NCBI RefSeq assembly: GCF_014334135.1
Contig: NZ_CP060497.1
Coordinates: 3,782,001 to 3,846,000 of the forward strand
Reading direction: 5' to 3'
DNA: 64,000 bases
Source of the DNA: Olivibacter sp. SDN3
GTDB lineage: Bacteria; Bacteroidota; Bacteroidia; Sphingobacteriales; Sphingobacteriaceae
This document shows positions 9,633 through 18,795 of this stretch, in pieces. Below the pieces are notes generated by a model. That model was not told the origin of the DNA, did no database searches, and saw only the letters and a program-made list of their open reading frames with translations. Made by a program: the position numbers and the translations under genes. Numbering within the stretch: position 1 is the stretch's first letter; each line of letters begins with the position of its first letter.

Positions 9633-10043
9633 CTAGCTGGTGCTTTTTAATGCCCAATATATAAGTACGGGTTGAAAAAACAGCCGGATGAACCGCTTTT
9701 TATCGTTATCCAGCCCAAAAGCGTCCCGACGACGTATATACTGCTCAATATTGCCTGGGAAGACGGCGGTAAAGAAGGAAGCCGCAAATTCACCAACTGT
9801 TTTTCGATTTCTTTTTGGAGCAAATAGCAGCGCACATCCCAGAGCAACTTCCGCAATACCGGAGTAGACAACGGTATCATCTTTTTTTAGTGGAACCCAA
9901 TTGGGTACCTGCGCCCGGAATTCTTTCCTGGCAAAGGAAAGATGGCTTACGCCTGCAAAGACTAGTGCAGAGCCCAATAGTATCCTCGATGCACTTTTTA
10001 GTTTTTCTTCTTTCACGATAAGTTGTTTTAGTAGTAAACACAT
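9633..10043 (-). CDS. DoxX-like integral membrane protein
   Basis: A 136-residue protein with about three to four membrane segments: ASRILLGSALVFAGVSHLSF, VVYSGIAEVALGCALLFA, and FFQPVLIYWAL, with a charged loop RKEFRAQVPNWVPL. The pattern R-LLGxxxVFAGxxHL, then VPxWVP, then YxSGxxEVxLGxALL is typical of DoxX-like proteins. The function of this group is mostly unknown; some members take part in respiratory or thiol chemistry. Downstream of, and on the same strand as, the AraC regulator gene (116 bases apart). Confidence 0.8.
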   Translation of the reverse strand: MCLLLKQLIVKEEKLKSASRILLGSALVFAGVSHLSFARKEFRAQVPNWVPLKKDDTVVYSGIAEVALGCALLFAPKRNRKTVGEFAASFFTAVFPGNIEQYIRRRDAFGLDNDKKRFIRLFFQPVLIYWALKSTS

Positions 10044-10159
10044 TTGCTTATAAAAGGTTCGGGAGCTTTGAATTTTGTGAACGATGCTTTCTCTTGGTTG
10101 GAATAAGTTTGTTGTCGTTATATCGAGTCAGTGTATAGGACGATGTTTGACTACCTGAA

Positions 10160-11137
10160 TTAATTTTTCTTAAACTTGAGTAGGCTGGCAGGCTGAAAGC
10201 CATAATAGTTTTTGAAAGCTCTGACAAAGGACATGTCTGATTGATAACCAACCAAAGCGGCGATAGCACCTAGTGGAAGTTCACGGCTTTGCAGTAGAGC
10301 TAAACTGTGCTTCATACGTAGATGATGTATGTAGCCAAAAACAGTGAATTTAAATAAAGTTTTGAACCCTTTTTTTAGTTTAAATTCATTGATACCTGCC
10401 TGTCGAGCTAATGTGGAAAGGCTATGTGATGATAGAAAATTTTGATCTAAGAATGCCTTGAGATCATGTAGTAAACCGATGTCCCGTTGGTTAAATATTT
10501 TTAAGGGATCTGAATGTTTTTTTTCCAGACGTTCATTTAAAATGATCAATAGAAGTTCTTCAATCTTGTGACAGATAAAAGAACGCTTTAACATATCGGC
10601 CACAGGTGGATGAGTAATTGCTCGGAGGATATGGCTTAAGGCCGGGCCGTAATGCTGCGGGTTATCAAAGAGCGTAAATGGCCGGTTTTGTTCTAGGTCT
10701 TTTGCGGTCGATGCCCAGTCATTTCCAAATTGTCTCAATAAGGAAAGAAAGTAATCTTGACGGACACCTATGCAGATATAGCCGTAATCTGCTTGCCTTG
10801 GAAACTTGAAGTTGCTGATTGGGTCAACACAGTTCATAACGCCATATTCGCCTTTGCTCAATGGTAAGTTGCTTCTAAAGCCGGATATTTTCGCATTAGA
10901 GTGCCCTTTTAATTGGAAATGAAAACTGGTATGATTGAAGTCGCTGAAATTAACTACTTTCAATTCTTCATCAAAAGACGAGTCAAATTGCAATACGTTA
11001 AAATCTGAATGGCTCCAGGTACAGGTTTTCGTTTCAAAGGAGCCTAGCACTTTTACAGCTTTGTATTGATTTTCTTTCAAGTCTATAAACGCTCTGTTTA
11101 CCAGCTGTTTAAATTCATTGCCCTGCATTTTGTACAT
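10160..11137 (-). CDS. AraC-family transcriptional regulator
   Basis: A 325-residue regulator. Residues about 225-325 form the double helix-turn-helix: LSTLARQAGINEFKLKKGFK is the first recognition helix region and IAALVGYQSDMSFVRAFKNYYGFQPASLLK the second, with the consensus end F-x3-FK-x3-G-x2-P. The N-terminal 220 residues have no recognised ligand domain. The start codon is at 11135-11137; the next Met is three codons on. It lies 72 bases from and divergent to an acetyltransferase of the chloramphenicol family, which makes that gene a natural target. Confidence 0.88.
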   Translation of the reverse strand: MYKMQGNEFKQLVNRAFIDLKENQYKAVKVLGSFETKTCTWSHSDFNVLQFDSSFDEELKVVNFSDFNHTSFHFQLKGHSNAKISGFRSNLPLSKGEYGVMNCVDPISNFKFPRQADYGYICIGVRQDYFLSLLRQFGNDWASTAKDLEQNRPFTLFDNPQHYGPALSHILRAITHPPVADMLKRSFICHKIEELLLIILNERLEKKHSDPLKIFNQRDIGLLHDLKAFLDQNFLSSHSLSTLARQAGINEFKLKKGFKTLFKFTVFGYIHHLRMKHSLALLQSRELPLGAIAALVGYQSDMSFVRAFKNYYGFQPASLLKFKKN

Positions 11138-11209
11138 AAAAATCCGTTTGTGTTGATAAAAATCCGTCCCAGTAATCGGTTCCTGTGGTTAAAAATAAAT
11201 ATTTGCGCT

Positions 11210-11848
11210 ATGAAAAACGAAGTATCTTTTCAGGAGGTCGATATAAAACACTGGAAACGACGTGCGCATTTTGATTTTTTTAAATCTTTTGAAAAGCCTC
11301 TTTGGGGTGTTACAACGCAGCTTAATTGTACAAAAGCATTTGCTTTTTGTCAGGCAAACGGGGTTTCTTTCTTTTATTACTATTTGTACAAATCGCTCTG
11401 TGCGGTAAATAATGTAGAGGCTTTCCGTTTACGTATAGCTGGAGATAGGCTGCTGAAATACCGTGAGATTGGCGGTTCTGTAACAGTGCTGAGGTATGAC
11501 GAAACTTTCGGTTTTGCTTATTTTGAGCTGTATAACGATTTTGGTGCCTTTGAAACAAGGCTTAAGCGACAGATTGTCTGCGAAAAGCAGTCGACTGGCT
11601 TACAGACAGACCCTAATAAACCAGCTGTTGTTCATTATTCTGTTATGCCTTATCTTTCTTTTACACAGATCGACCATGCACAGTACAACTTGCGCGAAGA
11701 CTGTATTCCAAAAATAACATTTGGTCAATATGTTAAGCAAGGGCAACAATTATTTTTGCCCATGTCTGTACACGTGCATCATGCCCTATGCGATGGGCTA
11801 GACGTGGGTAAATTTATAGCTCAATTTCAACGGTATTTGGAGATCTGA
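11210..11848 (+). CDS. chloramphenicol acetyltransferase-like protein (CatA type)
   Basis: From the ATG at 11210 the protein is 212 residues, the normal length of a type A chloramphenicol acetyltransferase. It begins MKNEVSFQEVDIKHWKRRAHFDFF and ends with the signature MSVHVHHALCDGLDVGKF, in which the second His (about H191) is the catalytic residue and the D-G pair is kept. FFYYYLYKSLCAVN and FAYFELYNDF also match the family. CAT enzymes transfer acetyl from acetyl-CoA to the 3-hydroxyl of chloramphenicol; chromosomal relatives may act on other hydroxyl compounds. The longer ORF starting at 11066 overlaps the divergent regulator and is rejected. Likely regulated by the AraC protein. Confidence 0.87.
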   Translation: MKNEVSFQEVDIKHWKRRAHFDFFKSFEKPLWGVTTQLNCTKAFAFCQANGVSFFYYYLYKSLCAVNNVEAFRLRIAGDRLLKYREIGGSVTVLRYDETFGFAYFELYNDFGAFETRLKRQIVCEKQSTGLQTDPNKPAVVHYSVMPYLSFTQIDHAQYNLREDCIPKITFGQYVKQGQQLFLPMSVHVHHALCDGLDVGKFIAQFQRYLEI

Positions 11849-11900
11849 TTATAGAGGATTTACCTTCTCTGGTCATATGCTTTAGGAATGCAACTATCCG

Positions 11901-12968
11901 CTACAAAATCTCTTCGCCTTCGCCAATGCAAAAGACAGTTTCTTTAGCTTGTACAGGAGGAGTGCCTATTTTATACATCACACGGCCTTTTACCGGGGCA
12001 TGAATCTTTTTTTGAACCTTTCCGAAGAAATCGCTTATATAACCTATCATCTTACCTTTTTCAACCAGGTCGCCGCTTTTAAAATTGCTGTAAAAGATGC
12101 CGGAGGTGGGCGCATAGACATAATGCTGTTTGGTTATCAGCTTTTGCGGAGTTAATGTCGTATTGTTGTGTTTGCCGGGAAGCATTTTTTCTTTATGCAA
12201 TATGTTCAGAATAGCATGAACGATTTGGTCTGTATCGCTGCTGTCTGTGCGACCAAGTTTTCCGCATTCGAGACTAAGCGCCACAAGGCCTTGCTGCGTA
12301 GCTTCTTTAAAGGCATATTCGGCTTTATCATGTGGTTTCAGTGTATAAGGGTACGACAAGTTGTACGTAAAGCCGGCAGCGAGAGTTAAACTTTTAGCAT
12401 GAGCGGTAATACCGGGCGTATCTTTCCGATCATAATAACAGGCAAAAGGAAGGAGATCTTCATTGCCATCACCCGCATGAATATCCAACAGTATGTCGGA
12501 ACGTTTGATAATATATTGGTTAATGGTAGCAGCTATACGTTCGGTGATGGAACCCGCTAGGTCACCGGGAAATACGCGGTTCAGGTTTTTGCGATCTTGC
12601 GGGTTAATAAAGACTGATCGGCCTTCGAAACCCGGTACGTTAGCAACCGGAACGATTAGTAGTGTGCCGCTGAGCTTCTCGGGGTCCAATTGTGCCAGTA
12701 ATTGTTGAACAGCTAAAATGGGTGTGTATTCATAGCCGTGAACACCTGCTATAATGCTAAAAGTTGGTCCGGGTTGTTTGCCGTGAAGAATACTTATCGG
12801 TATGAAAGTGCGGTGTTTTTCATCGCTAACGGGAATCTGTAGATCAACCCGCTGTCCCGGTTTCACCTGATGCTTGTAGAAATCGAAACTTTGCGACATA
12901 GCCTTAGGGGAGATGAATAGCAAAAGTACCGCAAAAAACAGAATAGTATAGTTATATGAAGAATACAT
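11901..12968 (-). CDS. exported succinylglutamate desuccinylase / aspartoacylase family protein
   Basis: With the ATG at 12966-12968 the protein has 355 residues and a Sec signal peptide (MYSSYNYTILFFAVLLLF, cleavage after AMSQ). The AstE/AspA zinc site is seen as GVHGYEYTP (His and Glu of the HxxE motif) and LLDIHAGDG (third ligand His), with the Arg-rich NPQDRKNLNRVFPG loop. The C-terminus, YAPTSGIFYSNFKSGDLVEKG, is a lipoyl-like beta region common in this group. Such enzymes deacylate N-acyl amino acids; here the site would be the periplasm. The frame is open up to 13046 without an ATG better placed. Substrate not inferable. Confidence 0.85.
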   Translation of the reverse strand: MYSSYNYTILFFAVLLLFISPKAMSQSFDFYKHQVKPGQRVDLQIPVSDEKHRTFIPISILHGKQPGPTFSIIAGVHGYEYTPILAVQQLLAQLDPEKLSGTLLIVPVANVPGFEGRSVFINPQDRKNLNRVFPGDLAGSITERIAATINQYIIKRSDILLDIHAGDGNEDLLPFACYYDRKDTPGITAHAKSLTLAAGFTYNLSYPYTLKPHDKAEYAFKEATQQGLVALSLECGKLGRTDSSDTDQIVHAILNILHKEKMLPGKHNNTTLTPQKLITKQHYVYAPTSGIFYSNFKSGDLVEKGKMIGYISDFFGKVQKKIHAPVKGRVMYKIGTPPVQAKETVFCIGEGEEIL

Positions 12969-13097
12969 TTTACAAACATAATAAAAGTGAAACATTGTTG
13001 CATCATTATTCCTGTCCTTATACATAATTAAAAAGGCCATCAACAATTAGTAATTAGTGCTGTTATAGTCATAGTTTATCCTATCATCCTGACGCAT

Positions 13098-13946
13098 ATG
13101 GCAACATTCAATATCATTGTAACACTCATTTACGAGATAAAAAAACCTTCTACTCTTATACTGAATATCGAACCTTTGCATCTTGGTCAGCAAGTCGTTG
13201 TCAACGAAAAATTTCAACTGAACCGTGAAGTGGAAATGAAGACATTAGAAACGCAGTATCCATCAAAAAGAAATCGCATATTAAAGGTAAACGAGCCGGG
13301 CCCGCTCCACATCACCTATCGGGCGGATGTGAAAACAGCGATGATGGCTATAGCAAAGGAGAAATTACTGGATGTATCGATTGACGAGCTACCGGCTTCC
13401 GTTTTAACTTATCTACATCCGAGTCGGTATTGTCAGTCGGATAAACTTTATACTTTCGCGTCCAACCATTTTGGAAATTTGCAACATCCGTACGAAAAGG
13501 TAATGGCAATCCGCGATTGGATTTATTCATATGTGGAATATCAATCAGGTTTTAGTGATGCACAAACTTCGGCCCTCGATACCCTGATTGAACAGGTTGG
13601 CGTGTGCCGTGATTTCTCGCATATCGGTGTCGCCCTATGCCGTGCATTGGATATACCGGCCCGTTACCTGAGCGCCTATGCCTATCAATTGGATCCGCCT
13701 GATTTTCATGCCTGTTTTGAAGTGTATTTGGGTGGCTATTGGGTCGTGATAGATGCCACTAAACTAGCTCCTTTGAATGGCTTGATACGCATATCGTCTG
13801 GCTTAGATGCTACCGAAACCGCTATTGCTAGCGTGTTCGGGCAAACCGAACTCCACGATATGGAAGTGAGTCTTACGCTACCCGAAAATGAGCAATTCGT
13901 TCCAGTGGATGCGGAACATTCGCTGGTGGGATATACCATGCTGTAG
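13098..13946 (+). CDS. transglutaminase-like domain protein
   Basis: A 282-residue cytoplasmic protein. The N-terminal part resembles the bacterial transglutaminase-like N-domain (RNRILKVNEPGPLHITY). The core has the Cys-His-Asp triad in the expected order: EQVGVCRDFSHIGVALCRAL (Cys), DFHACFEVYLGGYWVVIDAT (His and Asp), then LNGLIRISSGLDATETA. Family members are thiol hydrolases or crosslinking enzymes and are often encoded beside circularly permuted ATP-grasp proteins, but no such partner occurs here. No signal peptide is visible. Single gene, divergent from the deacylase. Confidence 0.88.
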   Translation: MATFNIIVTLIYEIKKPSTLILNIEPLHLGQQVVVNEKFQLNREVEMKTLETQYPSKRNRILKVNEPGPLHITYRADVKTAMMAIAKEKLLDVSIDELPASVLTYLHPSRYCQSDKLYTFASNHFGNLQHPYEKVMAIRDWIYSYVEYQSGFSDAQTSALDTLIEQVGVCRDFSHIGVALCRALDIPARYLSAYAYQLDPPDFHACFEVYLGGYWVVIDATKLAPLNGLIRISSGLDATETAIASVFGQTELHDMEVSLTLPENEQFVPVDAEHSLVGYTML

Positions 13947-14071
13947 TAGGTGCAATATGTTTCGTAACCCGTCACCATGCAGCAAATTTTTTGATCGGAG
14001 CGCGACTTGCGATATTGAAAAAAAACGATATCTTTATTCTTCTAAAATAATTTAAATATCAATAAATTTTT

Positions 14072-15043
14072 ATGAAGAAGACATATGTTTTAGGCTTTAC
14101 TTGCTGTTTATTGCTTGCTTTATCCGAACCTTTTAGTGTACAGGCACAGGTGGCGCCTATACAATCGAATACGGTTCATGGGGGTGAGCTTATTGGACGC
14201 TGGGACATTACGGTTGACCAAAACGGTAAACAGGCCCCTTCTTGGTTGGAGGTAGAACTATCTGGTTTTAAAACACTGGTGGGTCGCTTTGTGGGGGCAG
14301 AGGGGAGCGCACGACCAATAGCCAAAGTTAATTTCGAAAAGGGTGAGTTTGACTTTGCTATTCCTCCTCAGTGGGAGAAGGAGGAACGCGATCTTGAGTT
14401 GAAAGGAACGGTAACAGGGGGTCAGATCCAGGGGTCGATTACTACCAGCTCAGGTGAGACACATAGCTTTACCGGTGTGAAAGCACCCTATTTAAACAGA
14501 GATGTTGAACCATCTTGGGGAGAGCCGATTGAACTATTCAATGGGCAGGATCTAACAGGATGGAAAGCCTTGGGAAAAGAAAATCAATGGATAGTAAAAG
14601 ACGGTGTGCTTACTAGTCCACGATCTGGTGCTAATTTGGTTTCCGAAAAAGAATTTGACGATTTTAAATTACATGTGGAATTTAGATACCAGGAGGGAAG
14701 TAATAGTGGCGTGTACCTGCGGGGTCGCTATGAGGTACAGATTATTGATAATCCAAAAACAGATCATCCCAACAGTCATTCATTCGGCGGGGTCTACGGT
14801 TTTCTTGTGCCAAGCGAGATGGCTCTTTTAGGCCCTAACGAATGGCAGACCTATGATATTACCCTTAATGGCCGTATGATAACGATTGTAGCGAATGGCA
14901 AAACGATTATCGCCAATCAAGAAATACCTGGTATTACCGGCGGCGCATTGGATAGTAATGAAGGTGAATCTGGTCCTATTTATATCCAAGGTGATCATGG
15001 TCCGATTGAATTTAGAAAAATTATCGTTACACCTGCAAAATAG
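14072..15043 (+). CDS. exported DUF1080 (3-keto-disaccharide hydrolase-type) protein
   Basis: A 323-residue protein with a signal peptide (MKKTYVLGFTCCLLLALSEP, cleavage near VQAQ). Residues about 35-145 form an extra N-terminal domain (LIGRWDITVDQNGKQ and LVGRFVGAEGSARPI), a small beta-barrel of the lipocalin-like kind. Residues about 150-323 are the DUF1080 / LamG-like sandwich: IELFNGQDLTGWKALG, FKLHVEFRYQEGSNSGVYLRGRYEVQI and GPIYIQGDHGPIEFRKI. Many DUF1080 proteins act on 3-keto-glycosides; others only bind. Mature location is the periplasm or cell surface. A strong bidirectional terminator follows at 15062. Confidence 0.87.
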   Translation: MKKTYVLGFTCCLLLALSEPFSVQAQVAPIQSNTVHGGELIGRWDITVDQNGKQAPSWLEVELSGFKTLVGRFVGAEGSARPIAKVNFEKGEFDFAIPPQWEKEERDLELKGTVTGGQIQGSITTSSGETHSFTGVKAPYLNRDVEPSWGEPIELFNGQDLTGWKALGKENQWIVKDGVLTSPRSGANLVSEKEFDDFKLHVEFRYQEGSNSGVYLRGRYEVQIIDNPKTDHPNSHSFGGVYGFLVPSEMALLGPNEWQTYDITLNGRMITIVANGKTIIANQEIPGITGGALDSNEGESGPIYIQGDHGPIEFRKIIVTPAK

Positions 15044-15061
15044 CGTGTAGGCAAATGATGC

Positions 15062-15093
15062 ATAGCCGGCGCTTTTAAGCCGGCTATTTATTT
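15062..15093. terminator. bidirectional rho-independent terminator
   Basis: Perfect 9-base arms ATAGCCGGC (15062-15070) and GCCGGCTAT (15079-15087), loop of 8, followed by TTATTT. It lies between convergent stops of the DUF1080 gene and the GNAT gene, and abuts the GNAT stop codon at 15093. Confidence 0.75.
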
Positions 15094-15566
15094 CAACTTA
15101 GCTGAAGCTCCATGAATAGGTTAACACGTTCATAGTGAGAATGAACGTTTGGTGCCTCTAATACCTTAAAACCGAATTTTTTATACAGATGAATAGAAGC
15201 CGTAAGCTTCGTGTTACCCTCGAGATAGAGGGTTTGAATACGATGCGCTTTGGCCTTCGCTATACTGGCGCTAAGTAAGGCTTTTCCGACACCTAAACCC
15301 TGTTTAGTTTCATCTACAGCGAATTTCGATAGCTCATATCGTTTTTTTGTTAACTTTTTCAGTGCACATACGCCAATCACTTCTTTTTCCAACAACGCCA
15401 CCAAAATAAATCCACCGGCGTTAAGAATGCTTTCTGGATGATTTAACGGTTCTATATCGGCCGTTTCAAGTCGAAAGTGTTTGGTAATCCATTGTTCATT
15501 CAATGATTTGAATGCTGATTGGTGGGAAGGTGTGAAATCTACAATGTTAACGCTTACTGTAGGCAT
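15093..15566 (-). CDS. GNAT family N-acetyltransferase
   Basis: From the ATG at 15564-15566 it has 157 residues; the upstream in-frame start at 15581 would be GTG. The acetyl-CoA loop is VDETKQGLGVGKALLSASIAKAK (the Q-x-G-x-G-K pattern is clear), followed by LYLEGNTKLTASIHLYKKFGFKVLE, typical of the MarR-GNAT and phosphinothricin-acetyltransferase side of the family. Substrate unknown. Stands alone, convergent with DUF1080. Confidence 0.83.
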   Translation of the reverse strand: MPTVSVNIVDFTPSHQSAFKSLNEQWITKHFRLETADIEPLNHPESILNAGGFILVALLEKEVIGVCALKKLTKKRYELSKFAVDETKQGLGVGKALLSASIAKAKAHRIQTLYLEGNTKLTASIHLYKKFGFKVLEAPNVHSHYERVNLFMELQLS

Positions 15567-15895
15567 AGTAAAATTAATCACAGCTAAAATAATTAATTAT
15601 TACCAAAAACAAGAAGCTAATGCGAATAGACTGGCCATTTATTAAGCTGCTTCATATCAGAATTACACACAATGAACTTCTTTACCGCTGGATTTAACCT
15701 TTCAATTTGCTGTCATTTTTGTACTAGTGATATATGGGGGTATTCTGTATATTTACATCATGAAACCTGCATGAGTTAGATCAAAGAAGTGACTCAGCGA
15801 AGCGATCTCTTGAACGCCACTGGGAACAAACAAGAGGTGGAAATATATAATCAGCTTGTGCAAGCTTCATCGCCTTTAAAAAGCAAATTATATAG
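15567..15895. other. gene-free stretch upstream of the serine hydrolase gene
   Basis: About 330 bases with short AT-rich blocks and a near-palindrome around CAGCTTGTGCAAGCTT at about 15852-15867. A minus-strand open frame across the hydrolase start is a shadow. I see no gene, RNA or clear promoter here. Confidence 0.4.
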
Positions 15896-17362
15896 ATGAA
15901 AAACCTAAGCTTATATACCATCATTGTCATAATGGCTTTATGGGTGGCCACTAGCTGCAAAAAAGCCGATGACCTATCTGCAGAAATTGATGCCATCGAA
16001 AATAACCTTCTGCCTGCTATTCAGGCAGAAGGCGATAGCGTGTATTATAATATCGGGAAACGCATGGAGCACTATCAGGTGCCTGGAGTAAGCCTAGCGG
16101 TTATTAAAGACGGTGAGCTCAGATGGGCCAAAGGCTATGGAGTAGCGAATACAGAAACAGGCGCAAAGGTAGATACCAATACACTTTTTCAAGCTGCATC
16201 AATTAGTAAACCTATAGCGGCATTGGCAGTATTGAAACTTCTGGATAAGGGACTGCTAAAGTTGGATGAAAATGTTAATGCTTATTTGAAAGACTGGCAA
16301 ATACCGGAAAACGGCTTCACGCAAAAAGAAAAAGTTACGCTCAGAAGATTGCTGACCCATACTGCCGGAACTACCGTACATGGTTTCCCTGGTTATACTT
16401 TTCAGGATAGCTTACCCGATACGCGGATGGTTTTAGAAGGGAAAGGCAATACGGATAAAATTATAGTGGATACGGTGCCCGGAATTGTGTGGCGTTATTC
16501 TGGTGGAGGGTATACCATTGTGCAGGAGATAGTTGAAGAGGTGAGTTCTCTTCCTTTTGAAAAATATTTACATGATGAAGTATTGCAGGCATTGGGCATG
16601 ATGCATAGTACTTTTGAACAGCCAATATCGAAAAGTAAGCAGCAAGTTGTTAGCTTGGCTTACGATAGCAAAGGTGCAGTAATAGCTGGTGGTTATCATA
16701 ATTATCCGGAAAAAGCCGCGGCCGGCCTTTGGACAACGCCGTCTGATCTGGCGAGATACTGTATTTTTGTGCAGCGATCAGTTGCCGGTAAAACATCTGG
16801 GGAAGTGCTTGCTAAGGAGACTATTGATCAGATGCTTACTAAAGACAAGAATAATTGGGGACTTGGACCTGTGTTATCGGGAGAAAAAGATAGCTTGATG
16901 TTTATGCACGGCGGTAAGAATGCGGGATTTACCAATATGTTCTTTGCTTTTGCCAATAGAGGTGACGGTTTGATTATCATGACCAGTGGAGATAATGGGG
17001 GCGGACTTATCAGTGAAATTCAACGGGCAGTATCCACATACTATAATTGGGATACGCATAAATCGAAATTGGTAAAAGTAGTCCAATTACCTATTGAAAA
17101 GCTCAATAGCTACACAGGGAAATATAGCCTGGACGGTAAAACTATAGGTGAAGATAATTACCATGCCACTGTCTCACTACAAAAGGGTAAACTTCAGCTT
17201 TTTATAAAGGAAGCGGATAAAACACTTGATCTTTTGCCGATCGCTGAAGATAAGTTTGTTGATAGGGAGGAAGGGAATGAAGTGGTATTTGATCATATGA
17301 AAGAAAAAAAAGCTTATCAGCTGATATGGAATGGCGATTATAAGTTTGTTCGCTATGAATAA
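15896..17362 (+). CDS. lipoprotein serine hydrolase of the beta-lactamase (class C-like) family
   Basis: A 488-residue lipoprotein (lipobox ending VATSC, Cys 21). The penicillin-binding fold has its three motifs: S102-I-S-K105 in FQAASISKPIAAL, Y201-S-G in WRYSGGGYTIVQ, and HGG in LMFMHGGKNAGF. Residues about 385-488 form a C-terminal beta domain as in D-aminopeptidase or esterase relatives. Members include D-alanyl aminopeptidases, esterases and PBP4-like proteins; sequence does not decide which, and beta-lactam resistance should not be assumed. Its last codons overlap the start of the MATE exporter gene. Confidence 0.9.
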   Translation: MKNLSLYTIIVIMALWVATSCKKADDLSAEIDAIENNLLPAIQAEGDSVYYNIGKRMEHYQVPGVSLAVIKDGELRWAKGYGVANTETGAKVDTNTLFQAASISKPIAALAVLKLLDKGLLKLDENVNAYLKDWQIPENGFTQKEKVTLRRLLTHTAGTTVHGFPGYTFQDSLPDTRMVLEGKGNTDKIIVDTVPGIVWRYSGGGYTIVQEIVEEVSSLPFEKYLHDEVLQALGMMHSTFEQPISKSKQQVVSLAYDSKGAVIAGGYHNYPEKAAAGLWTTPSDLARYCIFVQRSVAGKTSGEVLAKETIDQMLTKDKNNWGLGPVLSGEKDSLMFMHGGKNAGFTNMFFAFANRGDGLIIMTSGDNGGGLISEIQRAVSTYYNWDTHKSKLVKVVQLPIEKLNSYTGKYSLDGKTIGEDNYHATVSLQKGKLQLFIKEADKTLDLLPIAEDKFVDREEGNEVVFDHMKEKKAYQLIWNGDYKFVRYE

Positions 17363-18689
17363 AAACCAGCTCTTAATTGCGCGTAAAGCTTTACCTATAA
17401 TTCTTGCCAACGCTACGGTGCCATTGCTTGGTTTGGCAGATACCGCCGCGATTGGACAGGTTGGAGGGGCACGCGAACTGGGGGCTATCGCATTGGGAGC
17501 ATTGGTGTTTAGTTTTGTCTATTGGGGTTTTGGGTTTTTAAGGATGGGTACCACAGGGTTTACCGCACAGGCATTAGGCGCGAAAGATGTCGCGGAAATA
17601 CGTGCGGTGTTCACGCGTTCTATGCTTTTAGGTCTTGTGATCGGTCTGTTGTTGATTGTGTTGCAACAAGCGGTATGTGGTTTAGCTTTGTGGTTGATGA
17701 ATGCAAGCGACGGTGTTAAGGCGCTTGTAAAGCAATATTTTTATGTTAGAATATGGGGCGCTCCAGCTACCCTAGGGATGTTTGCCTTACTTGGCACCTT
17801 GATTGGGTTGGGACATACCCGACAGTTACTGCTTATCCAGTTGTTCTTAAACGGGCTTAATATCAGTTTAAATTTATTATTTGTGTTGGGTTTCGGCTGG
17901 GGAGTGCGGGGGATAGCTGCGGGCACAGTCATAGCCGAATGGTTTGCCCTTCTGTTGGGTTTGTGGATTGTTTCGAGATCGCTGGCTGTGGCGGCTCCCA
18001 ATGGTGGTATTCGCCTAGCTTGGTCGCAAATCTTTCGCAAAGATAAATTTATAAAAATGCTCAAAACAAACTCAGACATTATGCTTCGTACATTGGCATT
18101 GCTGGCCGGTTTTGCGTGGTTTACCGATCAAGGGGCCCAGTTTGGAGACGTAACGTTAGCAGCAAATCATATTTTACTGCAATTTGTGTCTCTTTCTGCA
18201 TTCTTTCTAGATGGTTATGCTTATGTCGTGGAAATGATGGTGGGTAAAGCCATTGGTGCAAAAGATCGATTGGCTTTTATACGTGATGTGCGTGATTCTA
18301 CGCAGCTGGCCGGGTTCACAGCATTGATGCTGGCTTTACTGGTTTGGTTTGGAGGCGATAAGGCTATTGGTTTTTTAACACAAGATATCGCTGTACGTAG
18401 CACGGCTTCACTTTACCTATCCTATGCAGCGCTTTATGTAATGGCATCATTTATAGCCTTTCAATTAGATGGTGTATTTATAGGCGCAACTAGAAGTGCA
18501 GAAATGCGTAATGCCAGTGTGTTCTCCCTGTTGATATTCATCGGTGTTGGTATAGTGCTCGTATCCTGGATGGATAACAGTGGGCTCTGGATTGCTTTTG
18601 TTTGCTATGTATTAGTTCGCGGGATAAGCTTGGCCGTTTATATACCACGCATACTGAATGAGATAAAAAAAAAGCATTTGTCTGTATAA
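17355..18689 (+). CDS. MATE family efflux transporter (DinF-like)
   Basis: With the ATG at 17355 the protein is 444 residues with about 12 membrane segments and starts MNKNQLLIARKALPIILANA, a normal MATE opening (ALPIILANATVPLLGLADTAAIG). The start overlaps the stop of the hydrolase gene by 8 bases, which suggests translational coupling; an ATG at 17331 would lie deeper inside that gene. The sequence YWGFGFLRMGTTGFTAQALGA and the central GLGHTRQLL loop fit the DinF subgroup. Cation-driven export of drugs or metabolites is expected; substrate unknown. Confidence 0.9.
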   Translation: MNKNQLLIARKALPIILANATVPLLGLADTAAIGQVGGARELGAIALGALVFSFVYWGFGFLRMGTTGFTAQALGAKDVAEIRAVFTRSMLLGLVIGLLLIVLQQAVCGLALWLMNASDGVKALVKQYFYVRIWGAPATLGMFALLGTLIGLGHTRQLLLIQLFLNGLNISLNLLFVLGFGWGVRGIAAGTVIAEWFALLLGLWIVSRSLAVAAPNGGIRLAWSQIFRKDKFIKMLKTNSDIMLRTLALLAGFAWFTDQGAQFGDVTLAANHILLQFVSLSAFFLDGYAYVVEMMVGKAIGAKDRLAFIRDVRDSTQLAGFTALMLALLVWFGGDKAIGFLTQDIAVRSTASLYLSYAALYVMASFIAFQLDGVFIGATRSAEMRNASVFSLLIFIGVGIVLVSWMDNSGLWIAFVCYVLVRGISLAVYIPRILNEIKKKHLSV

Positions 18690-18795
18690 TCAGGTAGTGT
18701 GGCATATGGTACAGCTAATAACTCAGTCAGATTTTTCCAATAGGTTTTTCAGTTCACTCTCTTCTAGGACAATGCGTTGTGGATTTCCACCGTCT

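Noticed and set aside
11066-11209. Longer N-terminus for the acetyltransferase
   Set aside because: It would overlap the divergent AraC gene; the ATG at 11210 gives the normal family length and start.
12973-12980. Minus-strand TATGTTTG as promoter of the deacylase gene
   Set aside because: It lies so close to the chosen ATG that transcription would begin at or after the start codon.
15781-15996. 71-codon minus-strand open frame over the serine hydrolase start
   Set aside because: It overlaps the true signal peptide region on the other strand and matches nothing.
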